A stretch of DNA of 64,000 nt, from contig JAFRLM010000025.1 of assembly GCA_017431225.1 (NCBI GenBank), positions 1 through 64,000 of the forward strand. Direction: 5' to 3'. The number at the start of each line of letters is the position of its first letter. The stretch's first letter is position 1. Shown here piece by piece: positions 53,888-62,861 of this stretch. Under the pieces are notes generated by a model. It worked only from the letters and a program-made list of their open reading frames with translations, ran no database searches and was not told where the DNA came from. The DNA is from Erysipelotrichaceae bacterium (GTDB lineage Bacteria > Bacillota_I > Bacilli_A > Erysipelotrichales > Erysipelotrichaceae). The translations under genes and the position numbers were made by a program.

Positions 53888-54918
53888 TGATAATTCTTTG
53901 CGCGCAGCTGGCCGCAGGCAGCGTCGATGTCATCACCTTTTTTCTGCCTGAGAGTAACTGCGATTCCTCTCTTCTTCAACATATCATAAAAACGCAGAGT
54001 GCGCTCCGGAGATGAACTGCGGAAGTCCATTTCCTTCACTTCGTTATAAGGGATCAGATTGATATAGGCATTACGGCCTTTTAAAAGCTCTTTTAATTCA
54101 TCCGCGTTCTTCTCGTTATCGTTGATCCCGGAAAGAAGCAGATATTCAAATGTCAGACGGCGGTTATTCGACTGCGCGTAAACATCGAGCGCTGCCATCA
54201 GTTCCTCTAAGGGGTATGCGCGGTTGACCGGCATCAGACGGGAACGCAGCTCATTGTTGGACGCATGCAGCGAGATCGCCAGGTTATACTGAACGCCCTC
54301 TTGCGCAAAGCGCAGGATCTTCGGGACAAGACCGCTGGTCGAGACAGAGATATGGCGTGCGCCGATCGCAAGACCAAACGGGTGGTTCAGGACTGAGAGA
54401 GCCTTCATGACATTCTCATAGTTGTCAAACGGTTCGCCGGTGCCCATGATGACGAGGTTGGACAGACGTCCTTCACTCTGGTCGAGCTGCTTCTGAATGA
54501 ACAGAGCCTGGGTGATGATCTCCCCTGCTGTCAGATCGCGCTGCTTCTTGAGCAGTCCGCTGGCGCAGAAGGCACAGCCCATATTGCAGCCGACCTGCGT
54601 TGTCAGACAGGCGCTGTAACCGTAATCAAAGACCATTAAGACACTTTCGATCAGAGAACCGTCTTCCAGCTCAAAAAGATACTTGATCGTACCGTCGGAA
54701 GATTCCTGTTTCGTTCTGACCGAAGGCATTCTTAAAGGGTATTTTTCTTTCAGCGTTTCCCGTAACGACAAAGAAAGATCGCTCATTTCGTCGATCGAAT
54801 CAACACGTTTTTCATAGAGCCACTTAAAGATCTGCTTTGCGTGGAAGGGTTTTTCGCCCAGCTCCTTTAAAGCAGTCTGGCATTCTTCATAACTAAGATC
54901 ATACAGGGAAACAGACAT
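53884..54918 (-). CDS. rlmN: 23S rRNA (adenine(2503)-C2)-methyltransferase RlmN
   Basis: RlmN is a radical SAM enzyme that methylates A2503 of 23S rRNA and A37 of some tRNAs. It has 344 residues with an N-terminal helical domain, the radical SAM motif CNMGCAFC (near 113) and the second catalytic Cys in AACGQLR near the C terminus. The ATG at 54918 is 6 nt after a perfect TATAAT and has no Shine-Dalgarno site. The in-frame TTG at 54933 lies in the -10 region. It overlaps prpC by 4 nt. Confidence 0.95.
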   Translation of the reverse strand: MSVSLYDLSYEECQTALKELGEKPFHAKQIFKWLYEKRVDSIDEMSDLSLSLRETLKEKYPLRMPSVRTKQESSDGTIKYLFELEDGSLIESVLMVFDYGYSACLTTQVGCNMGCAFCASGLLKKQRDLTAGEIITQALFIQKQLDQSEGRLSNLVIMGTGEPFDNYENVMKALSVLNHPFGLAIGARHISVSTSGLVPKILRFAQEGVQYNLAISLHASNNELRSRLMPVNRAYPLEELMAALDVYAQSNNRRLTFEYLLLSGINDNEKNADELKELLKGRNAYINLIPYNEVKEMDFRSSSPERTLRFYDMLKKRGIAVTLRQKKGDDIDAACGQLRAKNYQ

Positions 54919-54924
54919 AATGGT

Positions 54925-54930
54925 ATTATA
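54925..54930 (-). promoter_or_regulatory. rlmN -10 box
   Basis: A perfect TATAAT lies on the minus strand in the 19-bp gap after rsmB, 6 nt from the rlmN ATG. Its 5' context, GTTG, is the same as at mtaB. It may give a separate leaderless transcript for rlmN-prpC-prkC-rpe. Confidence 0.6.
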
Positions 54931-54937
54931 CAACTTT

Positions 54938-56134
54938 TTATATGGTTTTTCTCAGCTTTGCAAGATAAAAGTGGTCGCCTTCCTCGTGCAGGAAAGTATG
55001 CTCACTTTCAAGAAGAAATTCAGGATGACGTTTTAAGAAGGAAACGATCTGTTTCTCGTTTTCCTTCTTGTTGAGGGTGCAGGTCGAATAGACGAGGATC
55101 CCCTCTTTCTTCAGCATGCCGGACAGCGTATCCAGGATCTCGGACTGCGTCTTCTGCAGATCATCGAGATCTTCCGGACGGACATTGTAGCGCAGATCCG
55201 GCTTGCGCTTTAATACGCCCAGTCCCGAACAGGGCGCGTCCAGCATGATCCGGTCAAACTCGAAATCATAGACCTCGTTCAGCTTGCGCGCATCCAGCGA
55301 AGTGATACGGACAGAATAACCAAGTAAGGCAAGACGCTTGATCAGCTCCTCGGCTTTAGAGGGATGCAGTTCATTACCGTAGCAGTTTGCTTCCGCAACG
55401 GTCTCAAGCGCGTTGAAGAGTTTTCCTCCGGGGGCTGAGCAGGCATCGAGGAATACCGAATCCTTCTGCAGATCCAGAGCTTTGACGGCCTGCTGCGCGT
55501 TTCTGTCCTGCACATAGAAAGCGCCTTTGCGGAACGCTTCACTGTCGATCAGATTCTGTGAGGAGTAGAACCCATATTCATCAAAGAACTCGGCATCGGC
55601 AAAAAGCGGGTCTTCTCTGTTCGCTTTTCTGGGATTGAGACGGTAAGCGACCGGGGAACGTTTGCCGGCGTCTTCCAGAAGATAGAGCAGATCTTCAGGA
55701 TACTGACTCTTCCACATGCGTACCAGCCATTCCGGCAAGGAATAACGGATCGCGAGATCTTTTGGGTCATCCCCTTCCGGTACTTTGAGCTCCTTCATGC
55801 CCCGCAGCATGGCGTTGATGAATCCGCGGTCATTCTCCGCCAGTTTGACGTATTCATTCGTTACGGCATAGTCTTTCTCATTCATGAAGAAACGCTCATA
55901 TGCCGCCATCGAAAGCAGCAAAAGATCGCTCTCTTTGGTCGAGGACTTCGTCTTACCGGTGAACTGGTATTTCAGAAGCGCGTAATTGCGCAGCACGCCG
56001 TTGACCAGTTCCGTCACGAAAGGCCGGCGGTCGGCCGGCAGGCTGTTCAAAGCCTTCTGCATCAGCAGATTGGCATATTGTTTCTGCAGGATGACCTTTT
56101 TCAGGACATCGTAGGCAAGTTTTCTCTGATTCAT
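54938..56134 (-). CDS. rsmB: 16S rRNA (cytosine(967)-C5)-methyltransferase RsmB
   Basis: The protein has 398 residues. A NusB-like N-terminal domain (1-130) precedes the methyltransferase domain with the SAM motif DACSAPGGK (near 235), LDAPCSGLG (near 300) and VYSTCTL with the catalytic Cys (near 352). The start is ATG at 56134 with GGAG 5 nt upstream; the in-frame GTG at 56140 overlaps that site. It overlaps the priA stop by a few bases. def and fmt, usually between priA and rsmB, are missing. Confidence 0.93.
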   Translation of the reverse strand: MNQRKLAYDVLKKVILQKQYANLLMQKALNSLPADRRPFVTELVNGVLRNYALLKYQFTGKTKSSTKESDLLLLSMAAYERFFMNEKDYAVTNEYVKLAENDRGFINAMLRGMKELKVPEGDDPKDLAIRYSLPEWLVRMWKSQYPEDLLYLLEDAGKRSPVAYRLNPRKANREDPLFADAEFFDEYGFYSSQNLIDSEAFRKGAFYVQDRNAQQAVKALDLQKDSVFLDACSAPGGKLFNALETVAEANCYGNELHPSKAEELIKRLALLGYSVRITSLDARKLNEVYDFEFDRIMLDAPCSGLGVLKRKPDLRYNVRPEDLDDLQKTQSEILDTLSGMLKKEGILVYSTCTLNKKENEKQIVSFLKRHPEFLLESEHTFLHEEGDHFYLAKLRKTI

Positions 56135-56136
56135 GA

Positions 56137-58302
56137 TCACTCCAGATATAAGGGATCGATCTCGATCTTCATCCGCGAGAAGTTCCCTTTTTCACTGAGA
56201 CCGCGCACGATCGGCTGCAGCGTATCCAGGATCTTTTTCAGACTGACATCTGTGAAAAGAATACGGAAGCGGCGTTCCTTCATACGCTTCGCGACTTCCA
56301 GAGGACGATAATGTCGTATATCGATATCTTTGATCTTATCCTCCAAAGTCGCTAATGAACGTTCCAGACGGGTATCGTTGCGGTCGGTCAGATATAAAGC
56401 CAGGAAATGCGTGTACGGCGGGTATTTGCTGAGATAGCGGTATTTCATCTCGGTATTGTAGAACGACGGATAATCCTGCGCCAAAACGGCTTTGATGACA
56501 TAATGGTCCACATCAAAAGCCTGAATGATGACTTTGCCCGAGCTGTCCGCGCGGCCGCTGCGGCCCGAAGCCTGCATCAACAGATCAAAAGTCGTTTTTG
56601 AGGAATTGTAATCCTGATGCATCAGTCCGGCATCGGCATTTAAGATCCCGACGAGAGTCACATCCGGATAGTCCAGACCTTTGGCGATCATCTGGGTGCC
56701 GATCAGCACATCGATCTCTTTGCGGGCAAAACGTTCAAGGATCGCCTGATGAGAGCCGCGTCTTGAAGTGGAGTCACGGTCCATGCGCTGGACTCTTGCT
56801 TTCGGGAAGGTATGCAGGATCTCCTCCTCTACCCTTTTGGTCCCGAAACCGTAATAGACCAGGGTGTTCTTATGACAATAGGGACATTCCTTCGGCATCG
56901 GGTAGATGCGTCCGCACTGATGACACTTTAAAAGCTTCTCATCATTATGGTAAGTCAAAGCTGTATCGCAGTCCTCGCACATCAGAGTCTGTTTGCAGCT
57001 GCTGCATTTGATGATCGGCGCGTAACCGCGGCGATTCAATAAAATGATCGTCTGCTTTCCGTTATCCAGCGCTTTCTGCATCTCCTGTTTCAGAAGCGAG
57101 GAAAGGATCGGCGAATAGCCCCTTCTGACCTCACGGTTGAGATCGACAGGAATGATCTCGGGAAGCGTATGGTTGATACGCTCCGGCAGCGTCAGCAACT
57201 GATATTCCCCTTTTAAAGCGCGTGTATAGAGCTCTAAAGACGGGGTGGCACTTGCATACAGAAGATCTGCCTTGAAGTCATAAGCACGCTTTAAAGCGGC
57301 TTTGCGGGCATCGTAACAGGGAACATTGTCCTGAACATAGGAAGAGTCATGTTCCTCGTCCATAATGATCAGTCCAAGATCCGAGAACGGCAGGAAAACC
57401 GAGGAACGGGTACCGACGACGATATCGGTCTCGCGCTTGGCGACACGCTGGTACTGCTCATAGCGCTGCTGGTCATTGAGCTCGGAATGATAGAAAGCGA
57501 CGTTGTTGAAACGTTCCTTTACCCTCTCGATCATCTGCGGCGTCAGAGCGATCTCCGGTACCAGGATCAGGACCTGTTTCTTCTTTTTGAGATATTCACG
57601 GGTCAGATGGAGATAAAGTTCCGTCTTCCCGCTTCCGGTCACACCGTAAAGATAATGCGTCTTTTTATCGGAACTCAGGAAAGCATGAAAGGCTTCCTGC
57701 TGGGAAGGCGTCAGCTGTTTGAAGGCATGATCACGGATCTCGGTATAGGTCTTTTCATAGCTCTTCTCTTTTGTATAGAGCTCGATAAAGCCTTTCTCGA
57801 TCAGTGTCTTTGTCATCGAGACCGAGACTTTTCTTGCCTCGCTGACCGGCTGATCCTCTTTCAGGGAAGCATAAAAAGCTTCCTGCTTCGGCGTCAGTTT
57901 GATTCCTTCCGGTTTATGTAAACGGATCAGTGTTTCGAGATTCGGCGACCCGCTGTTCTTATCTGTCTTTAAATACTTCGGCAGCATGACGTTGAGACAG
58001 GCGACCAAAGGACTGATCGTCGTCTTGGAGAGCCATTGCGCCAGTGCGAAAAGATCTTCGGTCAGGACCGGCGTGTTATCCAGGATCTTCTCGATCCATA
58101 AAAGCCGGTAACCATATTCCTCTTCGAGCTCCGCCTCGCTTTTCTCCGTTTCCCTGATCGCAGTGATCAGACCGACGTTGCGGCTGTTGGCGAAAGAGAC
58201 TTCCGCGCGCGTATAAAGCTCTGGCTTCTCATTGCTGAGATAGGTAAAGGGATGGTCGATCGCCAAAGCGGAATTTGTGACATAGATCTCCAGTAGATAC
58301 AT
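56137..58302 (-). CDS. priA: Primosomal replication restart helicase PriA
   Basis: PriA reloads the replisome at stalled forks. The protein has 721 residues. The N-terminal DNA-binding domain is followed by a helicase core with Walker A GVTGSGKTE (near 219) and DEEHD (near 315), and a zinc-binding insert with four CxxC pairs (about 438-480, such as CSSCKQTLMCEDC). The ATG at 58302 is 6 nt after TATAAT, so the mRNA is predicted to be leaderless. It heads priA-rsmB. Confidence 0.95.
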   Translation of the reverse strand: MYLLEIYVTNSALAIDHPFTYLSNEKPELYTRAEVSFANSRNVGLITAIRETEKSEAELEEEYGYRLLWIEKILDNTPVLTEDLFALAQWLSKTTISPLVACLNVMLPKYLKTDKNSGSPNLETLIRLHKPEGIKLTPKQEAFYASLKEDQPVSEARKVSVSMTKTLIEKGFIELYTKEKSYEKTYTEIRDHAFKQLTPSQQEAFHAFLSSDKKTHYLYGVTGSGKTELYLHLTREYLKKKKQVLILVPEIALTPQMIERVKERFNNVAFYHSELNDQQRYEQYQRVAKRETDIVVGTRSSVFLPFSDLGLIIMDEEHDSSYVQDNVPCYDARKAALKRAYDFKADLLYASATPSLELYTRALKGEYQLLTLPERINHTLPEIIPVDLNREVRRGYSPILSSLLKQEMQKALDNGKQTIILLNRRGYAPIIKCSSCKQTLMCEDCDTALTYHNDEKLLKCHQCGRIYPMPKECPYCHKNTLVYYGFGTKRVEEEILHTFPKARVQRMDRDSTSRRGSHQAILERFARKEIDVLIGTQMIAKGLDYPDVTLVGILNADAGLMHQDYNSSKTTFDLLMQASGRSGRADSSGKVIIQAFDVDHYVIKAVLAQDYPSFYNTEMKYRYLSKYPPYTHFLALYLTDRNDTRLERSLATLEDKIKDIDIRHYRPLEVAKRMKERRFRILFTDVSLKKILDTLQPIVRGLSEKGNFSRMKIEIDPLYLE

Positions 58303-58308
58303 ACCTTT

Positions 58309-58314
58309 ATTATA
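58309..58314 (-). promoter_or_regulatory. priA -10 box
   Basis: A perfect TATAAT on the minus strand is separated from the ATG by AAAGGT only. Although AAAGGT looks like a ribosome site, it is directly adjacent to the ATG and too close to work as one. Confidence 0.6.
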
Positions 58315-58384
58315 CCCGATTCATTCATCTTTGCCTGTTACAGAAAACAGAGCTTTCAATGGATCGTTTTTCTGTCGAGTGATC

Positions 58385-58414
58385 AAAAAAGCATTCACTC
58401 CTTTGTGAATGCTT
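58385..58414 (-). terminator. Rho-independent terminator after the lipoprotein gene
   Basis: A perfect 10-bp stem (AAGCATTCAC at 58389-58398 with GTGAATGCTT at 58405-58414) with a 6-nt loop is followed by TTTTGATC on the minus strand. It lies downstream of a small open frame (58445-58570), suggesting that frame is part of the transcript. The stretch from 58315 to 58384 shows no feature. Confidence 0.85.
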
Positions 58415-58444
58415 GCGTAATTGACTTATGGATGACCGAAATCG

Positions 58445-58570
58445 TTACTGAAGTTCCAGTTCGATCAGATAATAGTCCCCTTCGATATGGACCATCAGTA
58501 CGCAACCTTCATAATCCGGTTTATCAAGATCCGTTACCCGGATCATAAGAATAAACCGGCGAATCTCCAT
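58445..58570 (-). CDS. Small open frame overlapping the lipoprotein 3' end
   Basis: This frame could encode up to 41 residues from ATG 58570 or 33 from ATG 58546 (MIRVTDLDKPDYEG at the start of the shorter form, ending YYLIELELQ). It overlaps the lipoprotein gene in another frame and stops before the terminator. Its codon choice resembles that of real genes here. It could be a small protein or the original C terminus of the lipoprotein cut off by a frameshift. No function is known. Confidence 0.35.
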   Translation of the reverse strand: MEIRRFILMIRVTDLDKPDYEGCVLMVHIEGDYYLIELELQ

Positions 58571-59210
58571 TAGGTTCAACACCGCTCGAATCCTTCAAAT
58601 AGGAATAGAGACCGTTGGTAATGCTGTCGAGGATATCATACTGTTTCAGGGTGTAGACGGTCCATTCATTGGTCTTGTCATCAAGATAGGTAAGAATCTC
58701 CGCTGTCTTTGACCAGGTCTTGCCGTTGCTGCGGCACTGTTCCATGGTTTCGTTAAAGAATTCGAGGTCAAGCTCAGCAAAAAACTCTTCAAGCTCCTTA
58801 TCGGACATATGTTGCAGATCTCCGAAGGACATGTCTTTCGCCGCGAACCTGTTAAGGCGATCCATCTGCAGATTCTCCATGAACATCTGCATGTATGCTC
58901 CGATGTTATAACCCTTGAGATCGACCGTGACCTTCTTGGCTGTCTTACCGATACCGGCGTCCTTGTATTCCTCGCCTTCACTGACGATCGCATACTCAAA
59001 CTCGCTGAGCAGTTCCTCGATCGCTTTCCAATAGGGATCTTCAGGACCGCTGCGCAGCTGCGCTGTCAGCGACATCGGGTCTTCCTGCACACTCTTCAGA
59101 TACGCGTCTACCGCATCTGCAGCTTTATTTTTCGCTCCGCATCCGGAAACGCCCAGTACAAGTGCCCCTATAAGGATACTCACAAGGATCTTTTTTAACT
59201 GTTTGCTCAT
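58524..59210 (-). CDS. Predicted lipoprotein of unknown function
   Basis: The protein has 228 residues. Residues 1-24 are a lipoprotein signal with a basic start, a hydrophobic core and the lipobox VSGC (Cys24), so LspA should process it and leave it anchored outside the cell. The mature part is acidic and mostly helical (AADAVDAYLKSV near 30-41) with a Tyr/Trp-containing end; it resembles uncharacterised DUF4878/DUF5105-like lipoproteins in style, which is only an impression. The start is ATG at 59210 with AGGAT upstream; an in-frame GTG at 59228 precedes that site. Its C terminus may be altered (see the overlapping small frame). Confidence 0.8.
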   Translation of the reverse strand: MSKQLKKILVSILIGALVLGVSGCGAKNKAADAVDAYLKSVQEDPMSLTAQLRSGPEDPYWKAIEELLSEFEYAIVSEGEEYKDAGIGKTAKKVTVDLKGYNIGAYMQMFMENLQMDRLNRFAAKDMSFGDLQHMSDKELEEFFAELDLEFFNETMEQCRSNGKTWSKTAEILTYLDDKTNEWTVYTLKQYDILDSITNGLYSYLKDSSGVEPNGDSPVYSYDPGNGS

Positions 59211-59245
59211 TTTTCTTATCCTATACACAATAAAACTCTGCCCGC

Positions 59246-59254
59246 ATTATAGCA
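59246..59254 (-). promoter_or_regulatory. Lipoprotein gene promoter, extended -10
   Basis: TGCTATAAT on the minus strand is a perfect extended -10 element with a leader of about 30 nt that carries a ribosome site. Confidence 0.7.
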
Positions 59255-59296
59255 TGCAGCTGTTCGGAAATACGACAGAACAGGATAAGCAGATAA

Positions 59297-59318
59297 AAAG
59301 AACGGCAAGCCGTTCTTT
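59297..59318 (-). terminator. Rho-independent terminator of valS-hydrolase
   Basis: The stem AAAGAACGGC / GCCGTTCTTT with a very small loop is followed by TTATC on the minus strand. It begins at the hydrolase stop codon. Confidence 0.8.
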
Positions 59319-60259
59319 TAGATGTTCTTGATGAACTGTTCGATATTATCGAAATAATGCGGATCCTGGTAACAGCCGAAGATGTGTTCACAGTTCTTCA
59401 GCGGATAGAATTTCTTATATCCCTCATTGGCATTGAAGAGATCGATGGCCTGTTCATACGGGATCGTCTTATCGGTGTTGCTGTGGATGAAGAGCACCGG
59501 GATCTGGTTCTGGCTGACCGCGCGCAGGCAGTCAACGTCTTCGATCTTAAAGCCGAGCTTGTCCTTAAGAATTCCGTTCAGATAAAGGGAATAGAGCGGG
59601 AAGCCGGTCGGCATCTGCTTGTTGTAGAGATATTCCATCTCCGCCGGTAAAGTGCTGTAAGCGGAATCCGAGATCACGAAACGGACGTTTTCCGGCAGCG
59701 TTGTGCCTAAAGCCATCAGGATCGAGCTGGCACCCATGGAGACACCGTAAAGTCCGATCTCCGCCTCAGGATCAAGTGAGATCAGATGGTTGACCCACTG
59801 CGCGATATCAAGGCTCTCCTTGAGACCGAAAGTCGTATACTCGCCCTGGGAATGACCGTAGCCGCGCTGGTCGATCAGAAGCGTGTTGTAGCCTCTTTTC
59901 GACATCTCGTAGGCCTGCTTTAAAAGCAGATAACGGTCGGTACGGAATCCGTGCGCCATCAGCAGATAACGGTGATCCTCATTGCAGCGTATGAGTACCG
60001 CGTTGAGCTTGAGACCGTCAAAGGAAGTGATCTCCTGTTCCTCTGTTTTGACGGAACGGAACCAGCTGACATGGGTATCGACCTGTTCGAAGTAAAGCTC
60101 ACGCACTTCCTCGTTCGGCAGAACTTCGGTGATATCGGTCTGCTCAAGATCCGGATCAGCGCGGAAATACTTTTCAAAGCTGGACTTGACTGCTTCCTGC
60201 GTGGCCACATGGGCAGCCGCCAAGCTCAGTCCCGCCAGTATAAATGTCTTCTTTTTCAT
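59318..60259 (-). CDS. Alpha/beta hydrolase, membrane-anchored or exported
   Basis: The protein has 313 residues. A hydrophobic N-terminal segment (KKKTFILAGLSLAAAHVA) may be a signal or anchor. The hydrolase core has the oxyanion region AHGFRTDR (near 108), the nucleophile motif GVSMGAS (near 173), an Asp in the SNTDKTIP region (near 268) and His in CEHIFG (near 297). The family is close to YqkD/BAAT-type hydrolases with unknown substrate. The ATG follows the valS stop directly (TAAATG), so translation is probably coupled and expression may follow valine supply through the T-box. Confidence 0.85.
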   Translation of the reverse strand: MKKKTFILAGLSLAAAHVATQEAVKSSFEKYFRADPDLEQTDITEVLPNEEVRELYFEQVDTHVSWFRSVKTEEQEITSFDGLKLNAVLIRCNEDHRYLLMAHGFRTDRYLLLKQAYEMSKRGYNTLLIDQRGYGHSQGEYTTFGLKESLDIAQWVNHLISLDPEAEIGLYGVSMGASSILMALGTTLPENVRFVISDSAYSTLPAEMEYLYNKQMPTGFPLYSLYLNGILKDKLGFKIEDVDCLRAVSQNQIPVLFIHSNTDKTIPYEQAIDLFNANEGYKKFYPLKNCEHIFGCYQDPHYFDNIEQFIKNI

Positions 60260-62839
60260 TTAGCCCACCAGTTCTTTCTTCTTCGCTTCAAGAGTCGCAA
60301 CAGCTTCCTGATAGCTCTTCAGTTTCGCTTTTTCCTCTTCGACCTTGGCAGCCGGTGCTTTCGCCAGGAAACCGGCATTGGAGAGGATGCCTTCGGAACG
60401 CTTGACTTCCTTGGCAAGTCTTTCGAGTTCCTTGTCGATCTTCTGGATCTCGGCATCCTTATCAACGATCTTGTTGAGGTCGAAGATCAGCTTGCCTTCG
60501 CTCAGCGGACGGACCAGGGTCTCGCCTTCGATCGCTTCGCAGAGCGTCAGATGGCACATCTTGTCGAGCAGAGAACGCAGCGCGTCACTGAATGCCAGCG
60601 GACCGTCATAGACAGCGCTCAGCGCCAGAGACGGCTTGAGGTTGTTCTCGGCTTTGAGGACACGGGTCTCCTTGATGATCTCGATCAGCTTGTCGATCGC
60701 CAGAACGTTTTCCTTGATCTCCGGAAGTTCGGAATCAAAGGCCGGATCGAACTGCGGATACGGAGCGATCATGATCGATTCCGCGTCTTTTAACGGCATC
60801 TTCTGATAGATCTCCTCAGTAACGAACGGCATGAACGGATGCAGCATCTTTAAGATACCGGTCAGGACTGTGTAAAGGACAGAAGCAGTTGCCTTGTCTT
60901 TTAAGGAGTCTTTCGCGAGTTCGATGTAGGTATCGCAGAAGGAATTCCAGGTGAATTCATAGAGCTCGGAGCTGGCGAGGTTGAACTCGTACTTATTCAT
61001 GTGTTCGCTGACAGAGCGGACGACTTTGTTGTATTTGGCAAGGATCCAGATATCTTCCGCCTTCAGGTTCTCTAAGGAGATCTCTTTCAGGTCTTCGATA
61101 TTCATCAGAACGAAACGGGAAGCGTTCCAGATCTTGTTGATGTAGTTCCAGGTGCTGGCGATCTTGATCTCATCGAAACGCAGGTCAGTACCTAAGGCAA
61201 CGTCAGTCGTCAGGTAGTAACGCAGCGAGTCAGCACCGTATTTCTCGACCATATCAAACGGATCGATACCGTTACCGAGCGACTTGGAGAACTTGCGGCC
61301 GAGCTTGTCGCGGATCAGACCGTGGATGACACAGTCTTTGAACGGACGCTTGCCGGTAAGCTGTAAAGCCTGGAAGGTCATACGGTTTACCCAGAACGGG
61401 ATGATATCGTAACCGGTGACGAGACAATCATTCGGGAAGTAAGCTTCCATATCGGCTGTCTTCTCCGGCCAGCCGAGTGTGGAGAACGGCCAAAGAGCAC
61501 TGGAGAACCAGGTATCCAGAACATCTTCATCCTGGACCCAGCCTTCGCCCTCAGGCGCTTCCATACCGACGTAGACTTCCTCGCCTCTGTACCAGGCCGG
61601 GATACGGTGGCCCCACCAGAGCTGACGGGAAATACACCAGTCATAGGTGATCTCCATCCAGTGGTTCATGATCTTCTCGTAGCGTTCCGGGACGAAGTTG
61701 ACCTTGCTGTCGGCGTTCTTCTGGTTTTCGAGGACCGCATCCGCCAGCGGACGCATCTTAACGAACCACTGCTTGGAAAGATAGGGTTCGACCATGACAC
61801 CGGTTCTTTCGGAGTGGCCGACAGAGTGCGTGATCTTTTCGATGCGGATCAGGATGCCGTCTCTCTCGAGATCTTTCAGGAGCTGTTCACGGCATTCTTC
61901 TCTGGTCATGCCGACATACGGGCCGGCATTCTCATTCATCGTCGCGTCCGGATTCATGACGACGATGCGTTCCAGGTTATGACGGTTACCGACTTCAAAG
62001 TCGTTGGGGTCATGCGCCGGAGTGATCTTAACGACACCGGTACCGAATTCGGGATCCGCATGTTCATCAGCGATGATCGGGATCTTTCTGCCTAATACCG
62101 GCAGGACAGCGTACTGTCCGATCAGATCCTGGTAACGTTCATCCTTCGGGTTGACGGCAACCGCGGTATCACCGAAAAGGGTCTCCGGACGGGTCGTCGC
62201 GACATCGAGATAACGGTCAGTACCGTCAATGAAGTATTTCAGATGATAGAAGGCGCCTTCAACATCCTTATAGATAACGTCCTCATTGGATAAAGCGGTC
62301 TGGGCAGCCGGGTCCCAGTTGATGATACGTTCGCCTCTGTAGATCAGACCGCGCTCGTAATAATCAACGAAGACACGCTTGACTGCGTTATTCAAACCTT
62401 CATCCAGCGTGAAGCGTTCCTTGGAATAGTCAACGGAAAGACCGAGACCTGCCCACTGCTCACGGATCGTATGGGCATATTCATGGGTCCAGTCCCAGCA
62501 GGCGCCTAAGAAGTTTTCGCGGCCGTAGCTGTACTTATCGATACCCTGCTCTTTGAGCTTTTTAACAACTTTCGCTTCCGTCGCGATCGCCGCGTGGTCC
62601 ATGCCCGGCAGCCAGAGAACATCAAAACCCTGCATTCTTTTATATCGAATGATGATATCCTGTATCGCTGTATCGTATGCATGACCGAGATGCAGTTTGC
62701 CGGTTACATTCGGCGGAGGAATGACGATACAGTAATGCGGTTTCCCGGAGCGGTTGTCACTCGCGAAATACCCTTTCTCTTTCCAGGTATCGTATTTTCC
62801 CTTCTCTGTTTTTAAATGGTCGTATTTATTCTCCAGCAT
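60260..62839 (-). CDS. valS: Valyl-tRNA synthetase
   Basis: ValRS charges tRNA(Val) and edits Thr-tRNA(Val). It has 859 residues with HLGHAY (near 51), the editing domain, KFSKS (near 520), the anticodon-binding domain and the C-terminal coiled coil that is typical of ValRS. The ATG at 62839 is preceded by AAAGGAGG. A T-box leader lies upstream, so expression should rise when uncharged tRNA(Val) builds up. Confidence 0.97.
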   Translation of the reverse strand: MLENKYDHLKTEKGKYDTWKEKGYFASDNRSGKPHYCIVIPPPNVTGKLHLGHAYDTAIQDIIIRYKRMQGFDVLWLPGMDHAAIATEAKVVKKLKEQGIDKYSYGRENFLGACWDWTHEYAHTIREQWAGLGLSVDYSKERFTLDEGLNNAVKRVFVDYYERGLIYRGERIINWDPAAQTALSNEDVIYKDVEGAFYHLKYFIDGTDRYLDVATTRPETLFGDTAVAVNPKDERYQDLIGQYAVLPVLGRKIPIIADEHADPEFGTGVVKITPAHDPNDFEVGNRHNLERIVVMNPDATMNENAGPYVGMTREECREQLLKDLERDGILIRIEKITHSVGHSERTGVMVEPYLSKQWFVKMRPLADAVLENQKNADSKVNFVPERYEKIMNHWMEITYDWCISRQLWWGHRIPAWYRGEEVYVGMEAPEGEGWVQDEDVLDTWFSSALWPFSTLGWPEKTADMEAYFPNDCLVTGYDIIPFWVNRMTFQALQLTGKRPFKDCVIHGLIRDKLGRKFSKSLGNGIDPFDMVEKYGADSLRYYLTTDVALGTDLRFDEIKIASTWNYINKIWNASRFVLMNIEDLKEISLENLKAEDIWILAKYNKVVRSVSEHMNKYEFNLASSELYEFTWNSFCDTYIELAKDSLKDKATASVLYTVLTGILKMLHPFMPFVTEEIYQKMPLKDAESIMIAPYPQFDPAFDSELPEIKENVLAIDKLIEIIKETRVLKAENNLKPSLALSAVYDGPLAFSDALRSLLDKMCHLTLCEAIEGETLVRPLSEGKLIFDLNKIVDKDAEIQKIDKELERLAKEVKRSEGILSNAGFLAKAPAAKVEEEKAKLKSYQEAVATLEAKKKELVG

Positions 62840-62861
62840 TCAATGAATTCCTCCTTTAAAA

